From Pseudomonas kairouanensis (GTDB lineage Bacteria; Pseudomonadota; Gammaproteobacteria; Pseudomonadales; Pseudomonadaceae), in assembly GCF_004682055.1 (NCBI RefSeq), contig NZ_QUZU01000003.1, positions 1 to 64,000 on the forward strand: a stretch of DNA of 64,000 nt. The letters are read 5' to 3'. Within the stretch, counting starts at the first letter, position 1; every line of letters begins with the position of its first letter. The position numbers were made by a program, and so were the translations under genes. This document shows, in pieces, positions 9,610-18,349 of this stretch. Under the pieces are notes generated by a model. The model made no database searches, had not been told where the DNA came from, and saw nothing but the letters and a program-made list of their open reading frames with translations.

Positions 9610-10734
9610 TCAGGCAGTGTTTTTTGGAAGGGTAATATTGGTGAATCCTAACGCTTGTGCAAATAGTTGCTTAACCGCGCGAGCGGTATCCTTTTTGTTG
9701 CCCCCCCAGTGAAGACTCATGGTGGGACCTGAGGGGTCGATGTTTCTGGCATCGGAGCCAATCGCAGACCATGACTTGCCATCGGTACTCAACGAAATCC
9801 GGATATCGCCATCTGCCTGGTCGGTGAACTGGGTTTGAGTGCTTAAATGAGGTTGTAATTTTTTTATGTTGTGAGTGATAAATTTTTTCTGCTCGTCAGT
9901 CATGTCGAGTAATGAAATCGTGACAGTTGAAACAGCAGGCCAGAGTTTATTCAGCACAACAGTAGCGTTTAGTTTTTCGACAGTGTCCTTGATAGATGGG
10001 CCTGTTCGTGGAGGGTATAGCGTACGCAGGAGTGCTATGTCACCTTCTGAAAGCTGATTGTTTTTCGGTATGGCAGGAGCGCCATTTAGTTCTTTTGAAG
10101 TGAACTCGTAATGCATGATTGATTTCGGGTCGTACTGTGTAAAAGTGGGGCCCTTTTTTTGCCGCTTTATGATGTTTGTTATGTTGTTTTTTATATCTTT
10201 TTCTGGGTTCTTGGAGCCTTCGAAACGAGGTTTTAGCTCTTCCTCATCAAAACTTATCTTGCGGTCCGGGTGCTGATGCTCATGTAAAACACCAATAGCG
10301 TGCAAACCCTCATGTATCACGGTGGCAATTATGTTTTCCGGCGGGCGGTTGAAGTCGAAGAGCATGGTGGGCTCCAGCGGATTCGATCTTTTTGCATCCG
10401 TACCCACGCGTGAAGATCCATTGGAGCCTTTTTCACTGCTAGGGCTTATACGGATATCCGCATCGGGGCCTGGAACGTATTTGAAATTCAGGTTGATGTG
10501 CGGGGTGATCTTGCCAAGACCTTGTTTTACGAGTTTTTGTTGGTCTTTGGTCATCCCGTTGAGTGCAATAGTGATGGTTGAGTGCTGTGGCCATTTTCGG
10601 CCAGTCGCTCCGATACCACGTTTAGTTCTAATAACCGGTGCGGAGTCGGTAGTTTGTGGTTGGTTGTCGTTGGAATAGTTTGAAATTGTGGGGGTGGCAT
10701 TTTGAGGGCTGTAGGGGCGAACTATTGTGTTCAT
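9610..10734 (-). CDS. Astacin-like zinc metalloprotease with second degenerate domain; candidate type III effector
   Basis: A 374-aa protein with no Sec signal or membrane segment. Residues 1-45 are rich in Asn, Thr, Pro, Gln and Ser, with no acidic residue before Asp23 and Ile at position 4, as in many P. syringae type III export signals. Residues 48-240 form an astacin/M12A-type domain with zinc motif HEGLHAIGVLHEHQHPDR (His141, Glu142, His145, His151) and Met-turn KSIMHY (Met207). Residues 265-365 repeat the first half of that domain, but QLFAQ replaces HEGLH and no Met-turn follows. The gene is AT-rich: GC is 18/60 at 9841-9900 and 19/60 at 10141-10200. A perfect hrp box lies 127 bases upstream. 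An in-frame TAG upstream and the lack of other starts fix the ATG. Substrate unknown; translocation is inference. Confidence 0.85.
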   Translation of the reverse strand: MNTIVRPYSPQNATPTISNYSNDNQPQTTDSAPVIRTKRGIGATGRKWPQHSTITIALNGMTKDQQKLVKQGLGKITPHINLNFKYVPGPDADIRISPSSEKGSNGSSRVGTDAKRSNPLEPTMLFDFNRPPENIIATVIHEGLHAIGVLHEHQHPDRKISFDEEELKPRFEGSKNPEKDIKNNITNIIKRQKKGPTFTQYDPKSIMHYEFTSKELNGAPAIPKNNQLSEGDIALLRTLYPPRTGPSIKDTVEKLNATVVLNKLWPAVSTVTISLLDMTDEQKKFITHNIKKLQPHLSTQTQFTDQADGDIRISLSTDGKSWSAIGSDARNIDPSGPTMSLHWGGNKKDTARAVKQLFAQALGFTNITLPKNTA

Positions 10735-10861
10735 AGGATGTTGAAGCCTGTGTAAGTGCTTTGGCGAGCGCTACGCGATAGCTGGTAACCCCTAAGAGGG
10801 CCAACTGGCGAAGATAACGTGATAAATGAATCTTCAGTCTGGAAGATACTGAATCGTACGT

Positions 10862-10889
10862 TATGTGGTCCGTGCGGCTTACAGGTTCC
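10862..10889 (-). promoter_or_regulatory. hrp box (HrpL-type ECF sigma promoter)
   Basis: Read on the minus strand, GGAACC is followed by exactly 15 bases and then CCACATA. This fits the HrpL consensus GGAACC-N15/16-CCACNNA without mismatch. It lies in the intergenic region between dapC and the metalloprotease gene, pointing at the latter. Transcription would start near 10855, giving a leader of about 120 bases. No ORF with a plausible start was seen in that leader, so the metalloprotease appears to be the only target. Confidence 0.8.
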
Positions 10890-10980
10890 AGTGATAGGTA
10901 TTTTTTTATGGCGGGAGTTGCTGGGTCTTTCTCAAGGGGTGATGACGCCAAGAGCGGTACTGTTCTCCCCTCGGGTACTG

Positions 10981-11005
10981 CCCGCACTGCATTGCGCAGT
11001 GCGGG
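10981..11005. terminator. Strong stem-loop after dapC
   Basis: CCCGCACTGC and GCAGTGCGGG form a perfect 10-bp stem around a 5-base loop, 11 bases past the dapC stop. There is no clear U-run on the dapC side, so it may be a processing or protective hairpin rather than a classical terminator. It would insulate the hrp-box gene from dapC transcription. Confidence 0.45.
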
Positions 11006-11015
11006 TTTGGTGCAG

Positions 11016-12215
11016 TTACTTGTTGCGTTGAATGAAATCCCGAATCCGCTCCGCCGCTTCCACACACTCCGCCAACGGCGCAACCAGCGCCAGTCGCACA
11101 CGCCCGGCGCCTGGGTTGAAGCCGTCCACTTCGCGGGAAAGGTACGACCCCGGCACCACGGTCACATGCTCTTCGACGAACAAGTCGCGGCAGAACGCGG
11201 CATCGTCGCCATTCACATTCGGCCACAGGTAGAAACCACCGTCCGGGCTTTGCACGTCCAACACCGGCTTGAGGATCGCCAATACGGCGTCGAACTTCTC
11301 GCGGTACAGGTCACGGTTGGCCAGTACGTGGGCCTCATCCTGCCAGGCAGCAATGCTCGCAAGCTGGGTTTGCACCGGCATCGCGCAGCCGTGGTAGGTG
11401 CGGTACAGCAGGAAGGCCTTGAGGATGTCAGCGTCACCCGCCACAAAACCCGAGCGCAGGCCCGGCAGGTTGGAGCGCTTGGACAGGCTGTGGAACACCA
11501 CGCAACGCTTGAAGTCCTGGCGGCCCAGTTCCACGCAGGCGCTCAGCAGGCCCGGCGGCGGGGTTTGTTCGTCGAAGTACAGTTCGCTGTAGCACTCGTC
11601 GGCGGCGATCACGAAGTCGTATTCGTCGGCCAGGGCGATGAGTTTTTTCAACGTCTCGACCGGGATCAAAGCACCGGTGGGGTTGCCAGGGGAGCAAAGG
11701 AACAGAATCTGGCAGCGCTTCCAGATATCCGGCGTAACGGCGTCGAAGTCCGGGTTGAAGCCATTGCTGTCCAGGCACGGCAGGTAGTGCGGCTTGGCCC
11801 CGGCGAGGAAGGCTGCGCCTTCGTAGATCTGGTAGAACGGGTTCGGGCTCACCACCAGCGCATCGTCACCGCGATTGACCACGGTCTGGGTAAAGGCGAA
11901 CAGCGCTTCGCGGGTGCCGTTGACCGGCAGGATGTTGCGCGCTGGGTCGAGCCAGCCCTTGGGCACATTGAAGCGGCGTTCGCACCAGGCGCCGATGGCC
12001 TCGCGCAAAGCCGGGATGCCCAGGGTGGTGGGGTAAACCGCCATCTGGTCGAGGTTATTGCTCAGCGCCTCGGCCACGAAGGTTGGGGATTTGTGCTTGG
12101 GCTCGCCGATGGACAGGGCGATCGGGCGTTTGTCCGGGTTTGGCGTGACGCTACCCAGCAGGGCGCGCAGTTTTTCGAACGGGTAGGGCTGGAGTTGGTT
12201 CAGGGCGTTGTTCAT
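11016..12215 (-). CDS. dapC: Succinyldiaminopimelate transaminase
   Basis: A 399-aa class I PLP aminotransferase. It converts N-succinyl-2-amino-6-ketopimelate to N-succinyl-LL-diaminopimelate with glutamate, the step between DapD and DapE. The PLP lysine is in FHSLSKRSNLPGLRSGF, the substrate-carboxylate Arg region is near the C terminus (GRVRLALV), and NPTGAL precedes the cofactor Asp/Tyr segment. The position next to glnD and map is the conserved Pseudomonas arrangement (PA3659-PA3657), which supports DapC over other aminotransferases. Confidence 0.92.
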   Translation of the reverse strand: MNNALNQLQPYPFEKLRALLGSVTPNPDKRPIALSIGEPKHKSPTFVAEALSNNLDQMAVYPTTLGIPALREAIGAWCERRFNVPKGWLDPARNILPVNGTREALFAFTQTVVNRGDDALVVSPNPFYQIYEGAAFLAGAKPHYLPCLDSNGFNPDFDAVTPDIWKRCQILFLCSPGNPTGALIPVETLKKLIALADEYDFVIAADECYSELYFDEQTPPPGLLSACVELGRQDFKRCVVFHSLSKRSNLPGLRSGFVAGDADILKAFLLYRTYHGCAMPVQTQLASIAAWQDEAHVLANRDLYREKFDAVLAILKPVLDVQSPDGGFYLWPNVNGDDAAFCRDLFVEEHVTVVPGSYLSREVDGFNPGAGRVRLALVAPLAECVEAAERIRDFIQRNK

Positions 12216-12273
12216 CGAAAATCTCGTTCAATTCGGTTGAAAACATGCGGTCTACTGGGCAAAGCAACTCCAA

Positions 12274-12378
12274 TGTGGGAGCGGGCTTGCTCGCGAAAGC
12301 GGTGGAACAGTCAGCTTATATGCGGCTGATACACCGCATTCGCGAGCAAGCCCGCTCCCACACAAGCCGGCTCCCACA
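12274..12378. repeat. REPIN with extra half-copy, TGTGGGAGCGGGC type
   Basis: Inverted arms lie at 12274-12298 and about 12338-12362, followed by a partial third copy (AGCCGGCTCCCACA) at 12365-12378. The element fills the space between dapC and glnD. Confidence 0.85.
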
Positions 12379-12392
12379 GTGAAATTGGATGT

Positions 12393-15095
12393 TCAGATGG
12401 TCAGGCGGGTCAACTCGACGCCCGGCTCTTGGGTCACGCTCAACTGCTCCACGATGGCTGCCTGCAAGCGCAGGCACAGTTCCGGGTCGGACAGCGGCTG
12501 GTTGTCGGCGTCGGTAAGGAAGAATACGTCTTCCACGCGCTCACCAAGCGTCGCAATCTTGGCGTTCTGCAACGACAGGTCGAACTCCAGGAAAATCCCG
12601 CCGATGCGTGCCAACAGGCCCGGACGATCCGGCGCGCTGAGTTCCAGTACCGTCACCGGACGCTGGGCGTCGTTGGAAATGGTCACCTGGGGCGCGAATG
12701 CAAAGTGCTTGAGCTGGCGCGGTACCCGGCGCTGGATGATGGTCGGGTAGTCGTCAGGGTTGCGCAGGGCCTCGGTCAGGCCTTCGCGGATCTTTTTCAC
12801 CCGCGCCGGGTTGTCGCCGATCGACTCGCCCTCGGTGTCGAGCACGATGTAGGTGTCGAGGGTGAACTGGCTGCTGGAGGTGATCACCCGTGCGTCATGG
12901 ATGTTCAGGTTGAGCTGGTCCATGGCGGCCACGGTCACGGCGAAGAAGTCGTGCTGGTCGGGCGCATAGATGAAGATCTGCGTGCCGCCCTCGAATTCGC
13001 GCTGGGTGGTTTCCTTGATCAGCACCAGCGGGCCGCCATCGACCGGTTGCTGCAGGATCGCGTCGCTGTGCCAGGCCACGTCGCCGGCAGTGTGGCGCAG
13101 GAAGTAGTCGTCCCCCAGTTGCGACCACAGTTGCTCGACGTCGTCCGGGTCGTTGCCGCCGCGTACCAGAATATCCAGGGCCGCGCTTTGAGTGCGGCGG
13201 ATCTGTTCTTCGCGGTCCACCGGGTTTTCCAGGCCGCGGCGCAGGGCGCGCTTGGTCTCGGTGTACAGCTGGCGCAACAGGCTGGCGCGCCAGGAATTCC
13301 ACAGCGTGGGGTTGGTGGCATTGATGTCGGAGACGGTCAGCACGTACAGGTAGTCGAGGCGGGTTTCGTCGCCGACGATACCGGCGAAGTCGTGGATCAC
13401 CTGCGGGTCGGACAAATCCTTGCGCTGGGCGGTGGTGGACATCACCAAGTGGTTCTGCACCAGCCAGACGATCAGGCGGCTGTCCCACAGCGGCAACTGG
13501 TGGCGCTGGCAGAAGGCTTCGGCGTCAACCGCGCCGACTTCCGAGTGGTCGCCATGACGGCCTTTGCCGATGTCGTGGTACAGCCCGGCCAGGTAGATCA
13601 GTTCGGGTTTGGGCAGCTTGGCCATAAGCTTGCTGGCCAGCGGGAATTTCTCTGACACCTGGGTGTACTGCAGCTTACGCAGGTGCTTGATCAGGTTCAG
13701 GGTGTGGGCGTCCACGGTATAAATGTGGAACAGGTCGTGCTGCATCTGCCCGACGATAAAGCCGAACTCCGGCAGGTAGCGGCCGAGGATGCCGTAACGG
13801 TTCATCCGACGCAGGTTGCGGTGAATGCCGATCTTGCACTTGAACAGCTCGATGAATAGGCTGGTGTTGCGGATGTCATTGCGGAACTCGTCATCGATCA
13901 GGTGACGGTTTTCCCGCAGCAGGCGGATGGTATCGGCGCGCACGCCTTTGATTTCCGGCTGCTGGGCCATCAACACGAAGATCTCCAGCATGGCGAACGG
14001 CGTGCGGCGGAACACGTTGTCGTTGCGTGCCTCGATGTAGCCGTCGTGCAGCTGGAAGCGCGCGTTGATTGGCTGCGGCGGCGCTTCGTCTTCAGGGGCC
14101 AGGATCACTTCTTCGAAATGCTGGATGATCAGGTCGCTGAGCTGGGCAATGCTCATCACCACCCGGTAGTACTGCTGCATGAAGCTTTCGATACTGGTCT
14201 TCGCATCCTCGCCTTCAAAGCCCAGCAAGGTGGCGATGGAGCGCTGATGGTCGAACAGCAGGCGGTCTTCGGACCGCCCGGCCAGCATGTGCAGGGCGTA
14301 GCGCACTTTCCACAGGAATTCCTGGGACGAAGCCAGCAGGGCGTTTTCGCTCTCCACCAAAAAGCCTTCGCCGGCCAGGGCCCGCAGGTTCAGGGTGCCG
14401 TACTGGCGACGGGCAACCCACAAAATCGTCTGGATGTCCCGCAAACCGCCCGGCGAGCCTTTGACGTTGGGTTCCAGGTTGTATTCAGTGTCGTTGTACT
14501 TGTGGTGCCGGGCCTTCTGCTCGGCGCGCTTGGCCAGGAAGAACTCCTTGCTCGGCCACATGTGCGCGGTGCTGGTGACTTCGAGCATGCGCTGGCGCAG
14601 ACGCTCTGGCCCAGCAATGGTGCGGCTTTCCATCAGGTTGGTAATGATGGTGAGGTCGGCGCGGGCTTCTTCGGCGCATTCATCCACCGAGCGCACGCTC
14701 TGGCCGACTTCCAGGCCGATGTCCCACAGCAGCGTGAGAAACCGCTCGATGGAATCGCGAAAGATCTCATGGTCGGCGCTGTCCAGCAGGATCAGCAGGT
14801 CGATGTCAGAGTACGGGTGCAGTTCGCCACGCCCGTAACCGCCGACCGCCACCAGGGCGATATCGGCGTCTTCACTCCAGCTGAACTGTTCCCAGGCCTT
14901 TTGCAGGATGTTATCGACGAACCAGGCGCGGTCCTCGATCAGCCGGCGAATGTCCCGGCCGCTGCGAAAGCGCTCGTCGAGCACCTCGCGGGCCTGACGG
15001 ATCGCCTTCTTGAAAGCGGCGATGGGGCTCGCCTTCAGGGCCAGTTCGGCCTGGAACTGGCCGCGGTCGAAGAGTTCGGGATCCACCTGGGGCAT
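12393..15095 (-). CDS. glnD: [Protein-PII] uridylyltransferase / uridylyl-removing enzyme
   Basis: A 900-aa sensor of cellular glutamine. It uridylylates PII proteins when glutamine is low and deuridylylates them when high. Domains in order: nucleotidyltransferase with [15 protein letters not shown] (residues 85-99), a PII-uridylyltransferase linker, an HD hydrolase domain with [12 protein letters not shown] in the middle, and two C-terminal ACT domains (near [18 protein letters not shown] and [17 protein letters not shown]). Full length, no interruption. It lies between map and dapC, all on the minus strand. Confidence 0.97.
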   Translation of the reverse strand: MPQVDPELFDRGQFQAELALKASPIAAFKKAIRQAREVLDERFRSGRDIRRLIEDRAWFVDNILQKAWEQFSWSEDADIALVAVGGYGRGELHPYSDIDLLILLDSADHEIFRDSIERFLTLLWDIGLEVGQSVRSVDECAEEARADLTIITNLMESRTIAGPERLRQRMLEVTSTAHMWPSKEFFLAKRAEQKARHHKYNDTEYNLEPNVKGSPGGLRDIQTILWVARRQYGTLNLRALAGEGFLVESENALLASSQEFLWKVRYALHMLAGRSEDRLLFDHQRSIATLLGFEGEDAKTSIESFMQQYYRVVMSIAQLSDLIIQHFEEVILAPEDEAPPQPINARFQLHDGYIEARNDNVFRRTPFAMLEIFVLMAQQPEIKGVRADTIRLLRENRHLIDDEFRNDIRNTSLFIELFKCKIGIHRNLRRMNRYGILGRYLPEFGFIVGQMQHDLFHIYTVDAHTLNLIKHLRKLQYTQVSEKFPLASKLMAKLPKPELIYLAGLYHDIGKGRHGDHSEVGAVDAEAFCQRHQLPLWDSRLIVWLVQNHLVMSTTAQRKDLSDPQVIHDFAGIVGDETRLDYLYVLTVSDINATNPTLWNSWRASLLRQLYTETKRALRRGLENPVDREEQIRRTQSAALDILVRGGNDPDDVEQLWSQLGDDYFLRHTAGDVAWHSDAILQQPVDGGPLVLIKETTQREFEGGTQIFIYAPDQHDFFAVTVAAMDQLNLNIHDARVITSSSQFTLDTYIVLDTEGESIGDNPARVKKIREGLTEALRNPDDYPTIIQRRVPRQLKHFAFAPQVTISNDAQRPVTVLELSAPDRPGLLARIGGIFLEFDLSLQNAKIATLGERVEDVFFLTDADNQPLSDPELCLRLQAAIVEQLSVTQEPGVELTRLTI

Positions 15096-15169
15096 CGATC
15101 GGCTTTCCTTTCTATCTATATGAGTCAGTTACAACACGCTGGGGAAAACCTGGGCAACGCCGCTTACAC

Positions 15170-15958
15170 CTAAACAGCAGCCGAAACGCGTGGGATCGTG
15201 TCGTCGGCGCGCAGGGTGAAGATCTCGTAGCCGGTCTCGGTGACCAGCAGGGTGTGTTCCCACTGGGCCGAGAGCTTGCGGTCCTTGGTGATGGCGGTCC
15301 AGCCGTCGCCCAGCACCTTGGTGTCGGCCTTGCCCTGGTTGATCATCGGTTCGATGGTGAAGGTCATGCCTGCCTTGAGCTCCATGCCGGTGCCGGCGCG
15401 GCCGTAGTGCAGGATCTGAGGTTCTTCGTGGAACACCGTGCCGATGCCATGGCCGCAGAACTCGCGCACCACCGAGAAACCGTTCTTTTCGGCGTGCTTC
15501 TGGATCACTTCACCGATGTCCCCCAGGCGGCAGCCGGGCTTGACGATCTCGATGGCCTTGTACATGCATTCCTGGGTCACCTGGGACAGGCGCTCGGCCC
15601 AGACCGGTACGGTGCCGACGTGGAACATGCGGCTGGTGTCGCCGAAGTAGCGGTCCTTGATCACGGTGACGTCGATGTTCAGGGTATCGCCGTCCTTCAA
15701 CGGCTTGTCGCCCGGAATGCCGTGGCAGACCACATGGTTGACCGAGGTGCAGATCGACTTGGGGAAGCCCTTGTAGTTCAGCGGCGCAGGGATCGCTCCT
15801 TGCACGTTGACGATATAGTCGTGGCAGATCTGGTTCAGGGTCTCGGTGGTGACGCCGGGCTTGACGTGCTCGGCGATCATTTCCAGCACGTCGGCAGCCA
15901 GTTTGCCGGCGATGCGCATGCCGGCGATGTCTTCGGCGGTTTTCAAACTAACGGTCAT
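15170..15958 (-). CDS. map: Methionine aminopeptidase, type I
   Basis: A 262-aa cytosolic metalloenzyme that removes the initiator methionine. Metal-ligand motifs are in order: NIDVTVIKDRYFGDTSRMF (two Asp), CGHGIGTVFHEEPQILHY (His), FTIEPMIN (Glu) and QWEHTLLVT (Glu). It is divergent from rpsB, the arrangement common in gammaproteobacteria. The 387-base space between them carries promoters for both. Confidence 0.96.
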   Translation of the reverse strand: MTVSLKTAEDIAGMRIAGKLAADVLEMIAEHVKPGVTTETLNQICHDYIVNVQGAIPAPLNYKGFPKSICTSVNHVVCHGIPGDKPLKDGDTLNIDVTVIKDRYFGDTSRMFHVGTVPVWAERLSQVTQECMYKAIEIVKPGCRLGDIGEVIQKHAEKNGFSVVREFCGHGIGTVFHEEPQILHYGRAGTGMELKAGMTFTIEPMINQGKADTKVLGDGWTAITKDRKLSAQWEHTLLVTETGYEIFTLRADDTIPRVSAAV

Positions 15959-16198
15959 ACAGGCTCTCTCTAGCGCAACGCGCTGAAATCAATTCGGTTT
16001 ACGGGCGTGCGACAAAAGGTTACAGAATTCGCACAAGCCACAAAAAACGCGATTCTATCAGACGATGGCGTCAAATCATGAGCCTCTGATGATCGCTTCT
16101 CTCTATAGGGTAAGGGCAACTGGGCTCTATTCAAGGGCTTACGCGAAAGCGGTCGATGGCAAACGTGATTGCGGGTTTCGTTTTTGCCGATGCTGTGG

Positions 16199-16204
16199 TA
16201 TAAA
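16199..16204 (+). promoter_or_regulatory. Putative extended -10 promoter of rpsB
   Basis: TGG-TATAAA at 16196-16204 matches an extended -10 element (TGnTATAAT) upstream of rpsB. The -35 region is weak (TTTCGT at 17-bp spacing), as expected when an extended -10 is used. Initiation would be near 16211, leaving a leader of about 135 bases. Confidence 0.5.
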
Positions 16205-16210
16205 ATGCGC

Positions 16211-16345
16211 CGCTTTCCGGGGATACCCCGCAAAGCTTAAATCCACACACGTGTCGACACGATGACCTGGGTGCCGGAGGCCTTGAAGCCGCTGGTTGGT
16301 CATTGGGATACGTGGAGGCCAAACCCGACTTATTAAGGAACTATC
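16211..16345 (+). promoter_or_regulatory. Long structured rpsB leader
   Basis: About 135 bases lie between the putative start and the rpsB ATG. They include the hairpin CCGGGGATACCCCG-like segment at about 16217-16230 and GC-rich blocks near 16258-16318, ending with an AAGGAA ribosome site. In E. coli and related bacteria S2 represses its own rpsB-tsf mRNA through a structured leader, and an equivalent role here is inference. The remainder of the map-rpsB space (15959-16198) holds no visible gene. Confidence 0.4.
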
Positions 16346-17083
16346 ATGTCCCAAGTCAACATGCGCGATATGCTGAAGGCCGGTGTGCACTTCGGTCACC
16401 AGACCCGTTACTGGAACCCGAAAATGGGTAAATACATTTTCGGCGCGCGTAACAAGATCCACATCATCAACCTTGAAAAAACCCTGCCAATGTTCAACGA
16501 AGCTCTGACTTTCGTAGAGCGTCTGGCCCAGGGCAAAAACAAGATCCTGTTCGTCGGCACCAAGCGTTCCGCTGGCAAGATCGTTGCTGAAGAAGCAGCA
16601 CGTTGCGGTTCGCCGTACGTCGATCACCGCTGGTTGGGCGGCATGCTGACCAACTTCAAAACCATCCGTGCTTCCATCAAGCGTCTGCGTGACCTTGAAG
16701 TGCAAGCCGAAGACGGTACTTTCGCCAAGCTGACCAAGAAAGAAGCGCTGATGCGCTCCCGTGACCTGGAAAAGCTCGATCGTTCCCTGGGTGGTATCAA
16801 GGACATGGGCGGTCTGCCTGACGCACTGTTCGTTATCGACGTTGATCACGAGCGCATCGCGATCACCGAAGCCAACAAGCTGGGCATCCCTGTTATCGGC
16901 GTAGTCGATACCAACAGCAGCCCGGAAGGCGTTGACTACATCATCCCAGGCAACGATGACGCAATCCGCGCTATCCAGCTGTACATGGGTTCGATGGCTG
17001 ACGCTGTAATCCGTGGTCGCAACCACGTTGCTGGTGGTACCGAGCAGTTCGTTGAAGAAGCTCCGGTAGCTGCCGCTGAGTAA
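16346..17083 (+). CDS. rpsB: 30S ribosomal protein S2
   Basis: A 245-aa small-subunit protein, complete, starting [18 protein letters not shown] with the diagnostic [11 protein letters not shown] and a strong AAGGAA ribosome site. Family features LVFVGTKR-like ([13 protein letters not shown]) and [12 protein letters not shown] are present. It is followed by a strong intrinsic terminator and then tsf, the conserved S2-EF-Ts pairing; tsf is probably expressed by partial read-through as well as from its own promoter. Confidence 0.98.
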   Translation: MSQVNMRDMLKAGVHFGHQTRYWNPKMGKYIFGARNKIHIINLEKTLPMFNEALTFVERLAQGKNKILFVGTKRSAGKIVAEEAARCGSPYVDHRWLGGMLTNFKTIRASIKRLRDLEVQAEDGTFAKLTKKEALMRSRDLEKLDRSLGGIKDMGGLPDALFVIDVDHERIAITEANKLGIPVIGVVDTNSSPEGVDYIIPGNDDAIRAIQLYMGSMADAVIRGRNHVAGGTEQFVEEAPVAAAE

Positions 17084-17111
17084 TTAGCGCCCTGGCGTTG
17101 ACTCAGTAAGC

Positions 17112-17136
17112 AAAAAGGGGGCTTGGCCCCCTTTTT
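17112..17136 (+). terminator. Intrinsic terminator between rpsB and tsf
   Basis: AAAAAGGGGGC pairs perfectly with GCCCCCTTTTT around a 3-base loop, ending in a U-run. It probably attenuates read-through from rpsB into tsf. Confidence 0.85.
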
Positions 17137-17275
17137 GCCACCTCGAAAACCGTTTGTCGGCAGCGCAGCTACATCTTCTGTAACGTGCAGCGGCCTACAA
17201 GGGTGATTCGGGAAGAATTGATCCCCCGTTCGATCGGGTGGAATGGTTGAAAACCTATCCAAGAGGAATTTGAAA

Positions 17276-18139
17276 ATGGCAGCAATTACTGCAGCGTTGG
17301 TTAAAGAACTGCGTGAGCGTACCGGCGAAGGCATGATGGATTGCAAGAAAGCCCTGGAAAAGGCTGACGGCGACATCGAAAAAGCCATTGATGACATGCG
17401 TGCTTCTGGCGCCATCAAGGCTGCCAAGAAAGCAGGCAACGTAGCTGCTGAAGGCGCGATCGCTCTGAAAGAAGACGGCAAATCTGCTGTCCTGCTGGAA
17501 GTGAACTCGCAGACCGACTTCCTGGCCCTGCAAGACGACTTCAAGGCTTTCGTTGCTGCCAGCGTTGAAAAAGCGTTCGCCGACAAGCTGACTGACGTCG
17601 CTCCGCTGATCGAAGCTCAAGAAGCTGATCGCCTGGTACTGGTCGGCAAGGTTGGCGAAAACGTCAACATCCGTCGCCTGGTTCGCGTTGAAGGTGATGT
17701 TGTTGGTGGCTACCTGCACGGCAACAAGATCGGTGTTGCCGTTGTCCTGAAAGGCGGCAACGTCGAGCTGGCCAAAGACATCGCTATGCACGTAGCAGCC
17801 AGCAACCCTGAGTTCCTGCTGCCTTCGGAAGTATCTGCCGAAGCGATCGAGCGTGAAAAAGCTGTGTTCCTGCAGCTGAACGAAGAAAAAATCAAAGGCA
17901 AGCCAGAAAACATTGTTGAGAACATGGTCAAAGGCCGTATCAGCAAGTTCCTGGCCGAAGCAAGCCTGGTTGAGCAGGCGTTCGTCAAGAACCCTGAAAT
18001 CAAGGTTGGCGAACTGGCTAAGAAAGCCGGTGCCGAAATCGTTTCCTTCACTTACTTCAAAGTAGGCGAAGGCATCGAGAAGCCGGTCGACAACTTCGCT
18101 GAAGAAGTTGCTGCCCAGCTGGCTGCCGCCAAGCAATAA
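17276..18139 (+). CDS. tsf: Elongation factor Ts
   Basis: A 287-aa guanine-nucleotide exchange factor for EF-Tu. The N-terminal UBA-like domain contains RTGEGMMDCKKAL, and the core contains AVLLEVNSQTDFLA, the classical EF-Ts signature. GAGGAA lies at good spacing before the ATG at 17276. An in-frame start 33 bases upstream would add residues absent from the family. Codon use is that of a highly expressed gene (many AAG/AAA Lys and GTT Val codons). Confidence 0.97.
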   Translation: MAAITAALVKELRERTGEGMMDCKKALEKADGDIEKAIDDMRASGAIKAAKKAGNVAAEGAIALKEDGKSAVLLEVNSQTDFLALQDDFKAFVAASVEKAFADKLTDVAPLIEAQEADRLVLVGKVGENVNIRRLVRVEGDVVGGYLHGNKIGVAVVLKGGNVELAKDIAMHVAASNPEFLLPSEVSAEAIEREKAVFLQLNEEKIKGKPENIVENMVKGRISKFLAEASLVEQAFVKNPEIKVGELAKKAGAEIVSFTYFKVGEGIEKPVDNFAEEVAAQLAAAKQ

Positions 18140-18161
18140 GACAGTTTTCAACTGTCGCCCG

Positions 18162-18195
18162 AAAGAGGCTGCCCGCTCACGCGCGCAGCCTCTTT
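18162..18195 (+). terminator. Intrinsic terminator after tsf
   Basis: AAAGAGGCTGC pairs with GCAGCCTCTTTT across a short loop, 23 bases past the tsf stop. The pyrH promoter must lie in the following 150 bases. Confidence 0.8.
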
Positions 18196-18349
18196 TCAAA
18201 TGGGAAGCCGATTTTATTTGGCTTACCTTCGGAACTGGCTTACAAAGCCGTGTTCCGATGGCGCTGTGTTAGCGTCCAGCTAGAGTGAACGCAAGCCGTA
18301 AACGGCTCGCCAAGAATTTTTAAAAAATACGCCGCAGGAGAGATTCGCA

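Noticed and set aside
10628..11101. 157-codon minus-strand frame spanning the hrp box and the start of the metalloprotease gene
   Set aside because: It begins inside dapC, has no ribosome site or family resemblance, and would run through the promoter and the dapC hairpin.
16000..16198. tRNA or small RNA gene upstream of rpsB
   Set aside because: No cloverleaf, CCA end or terminator was found in this stretch.
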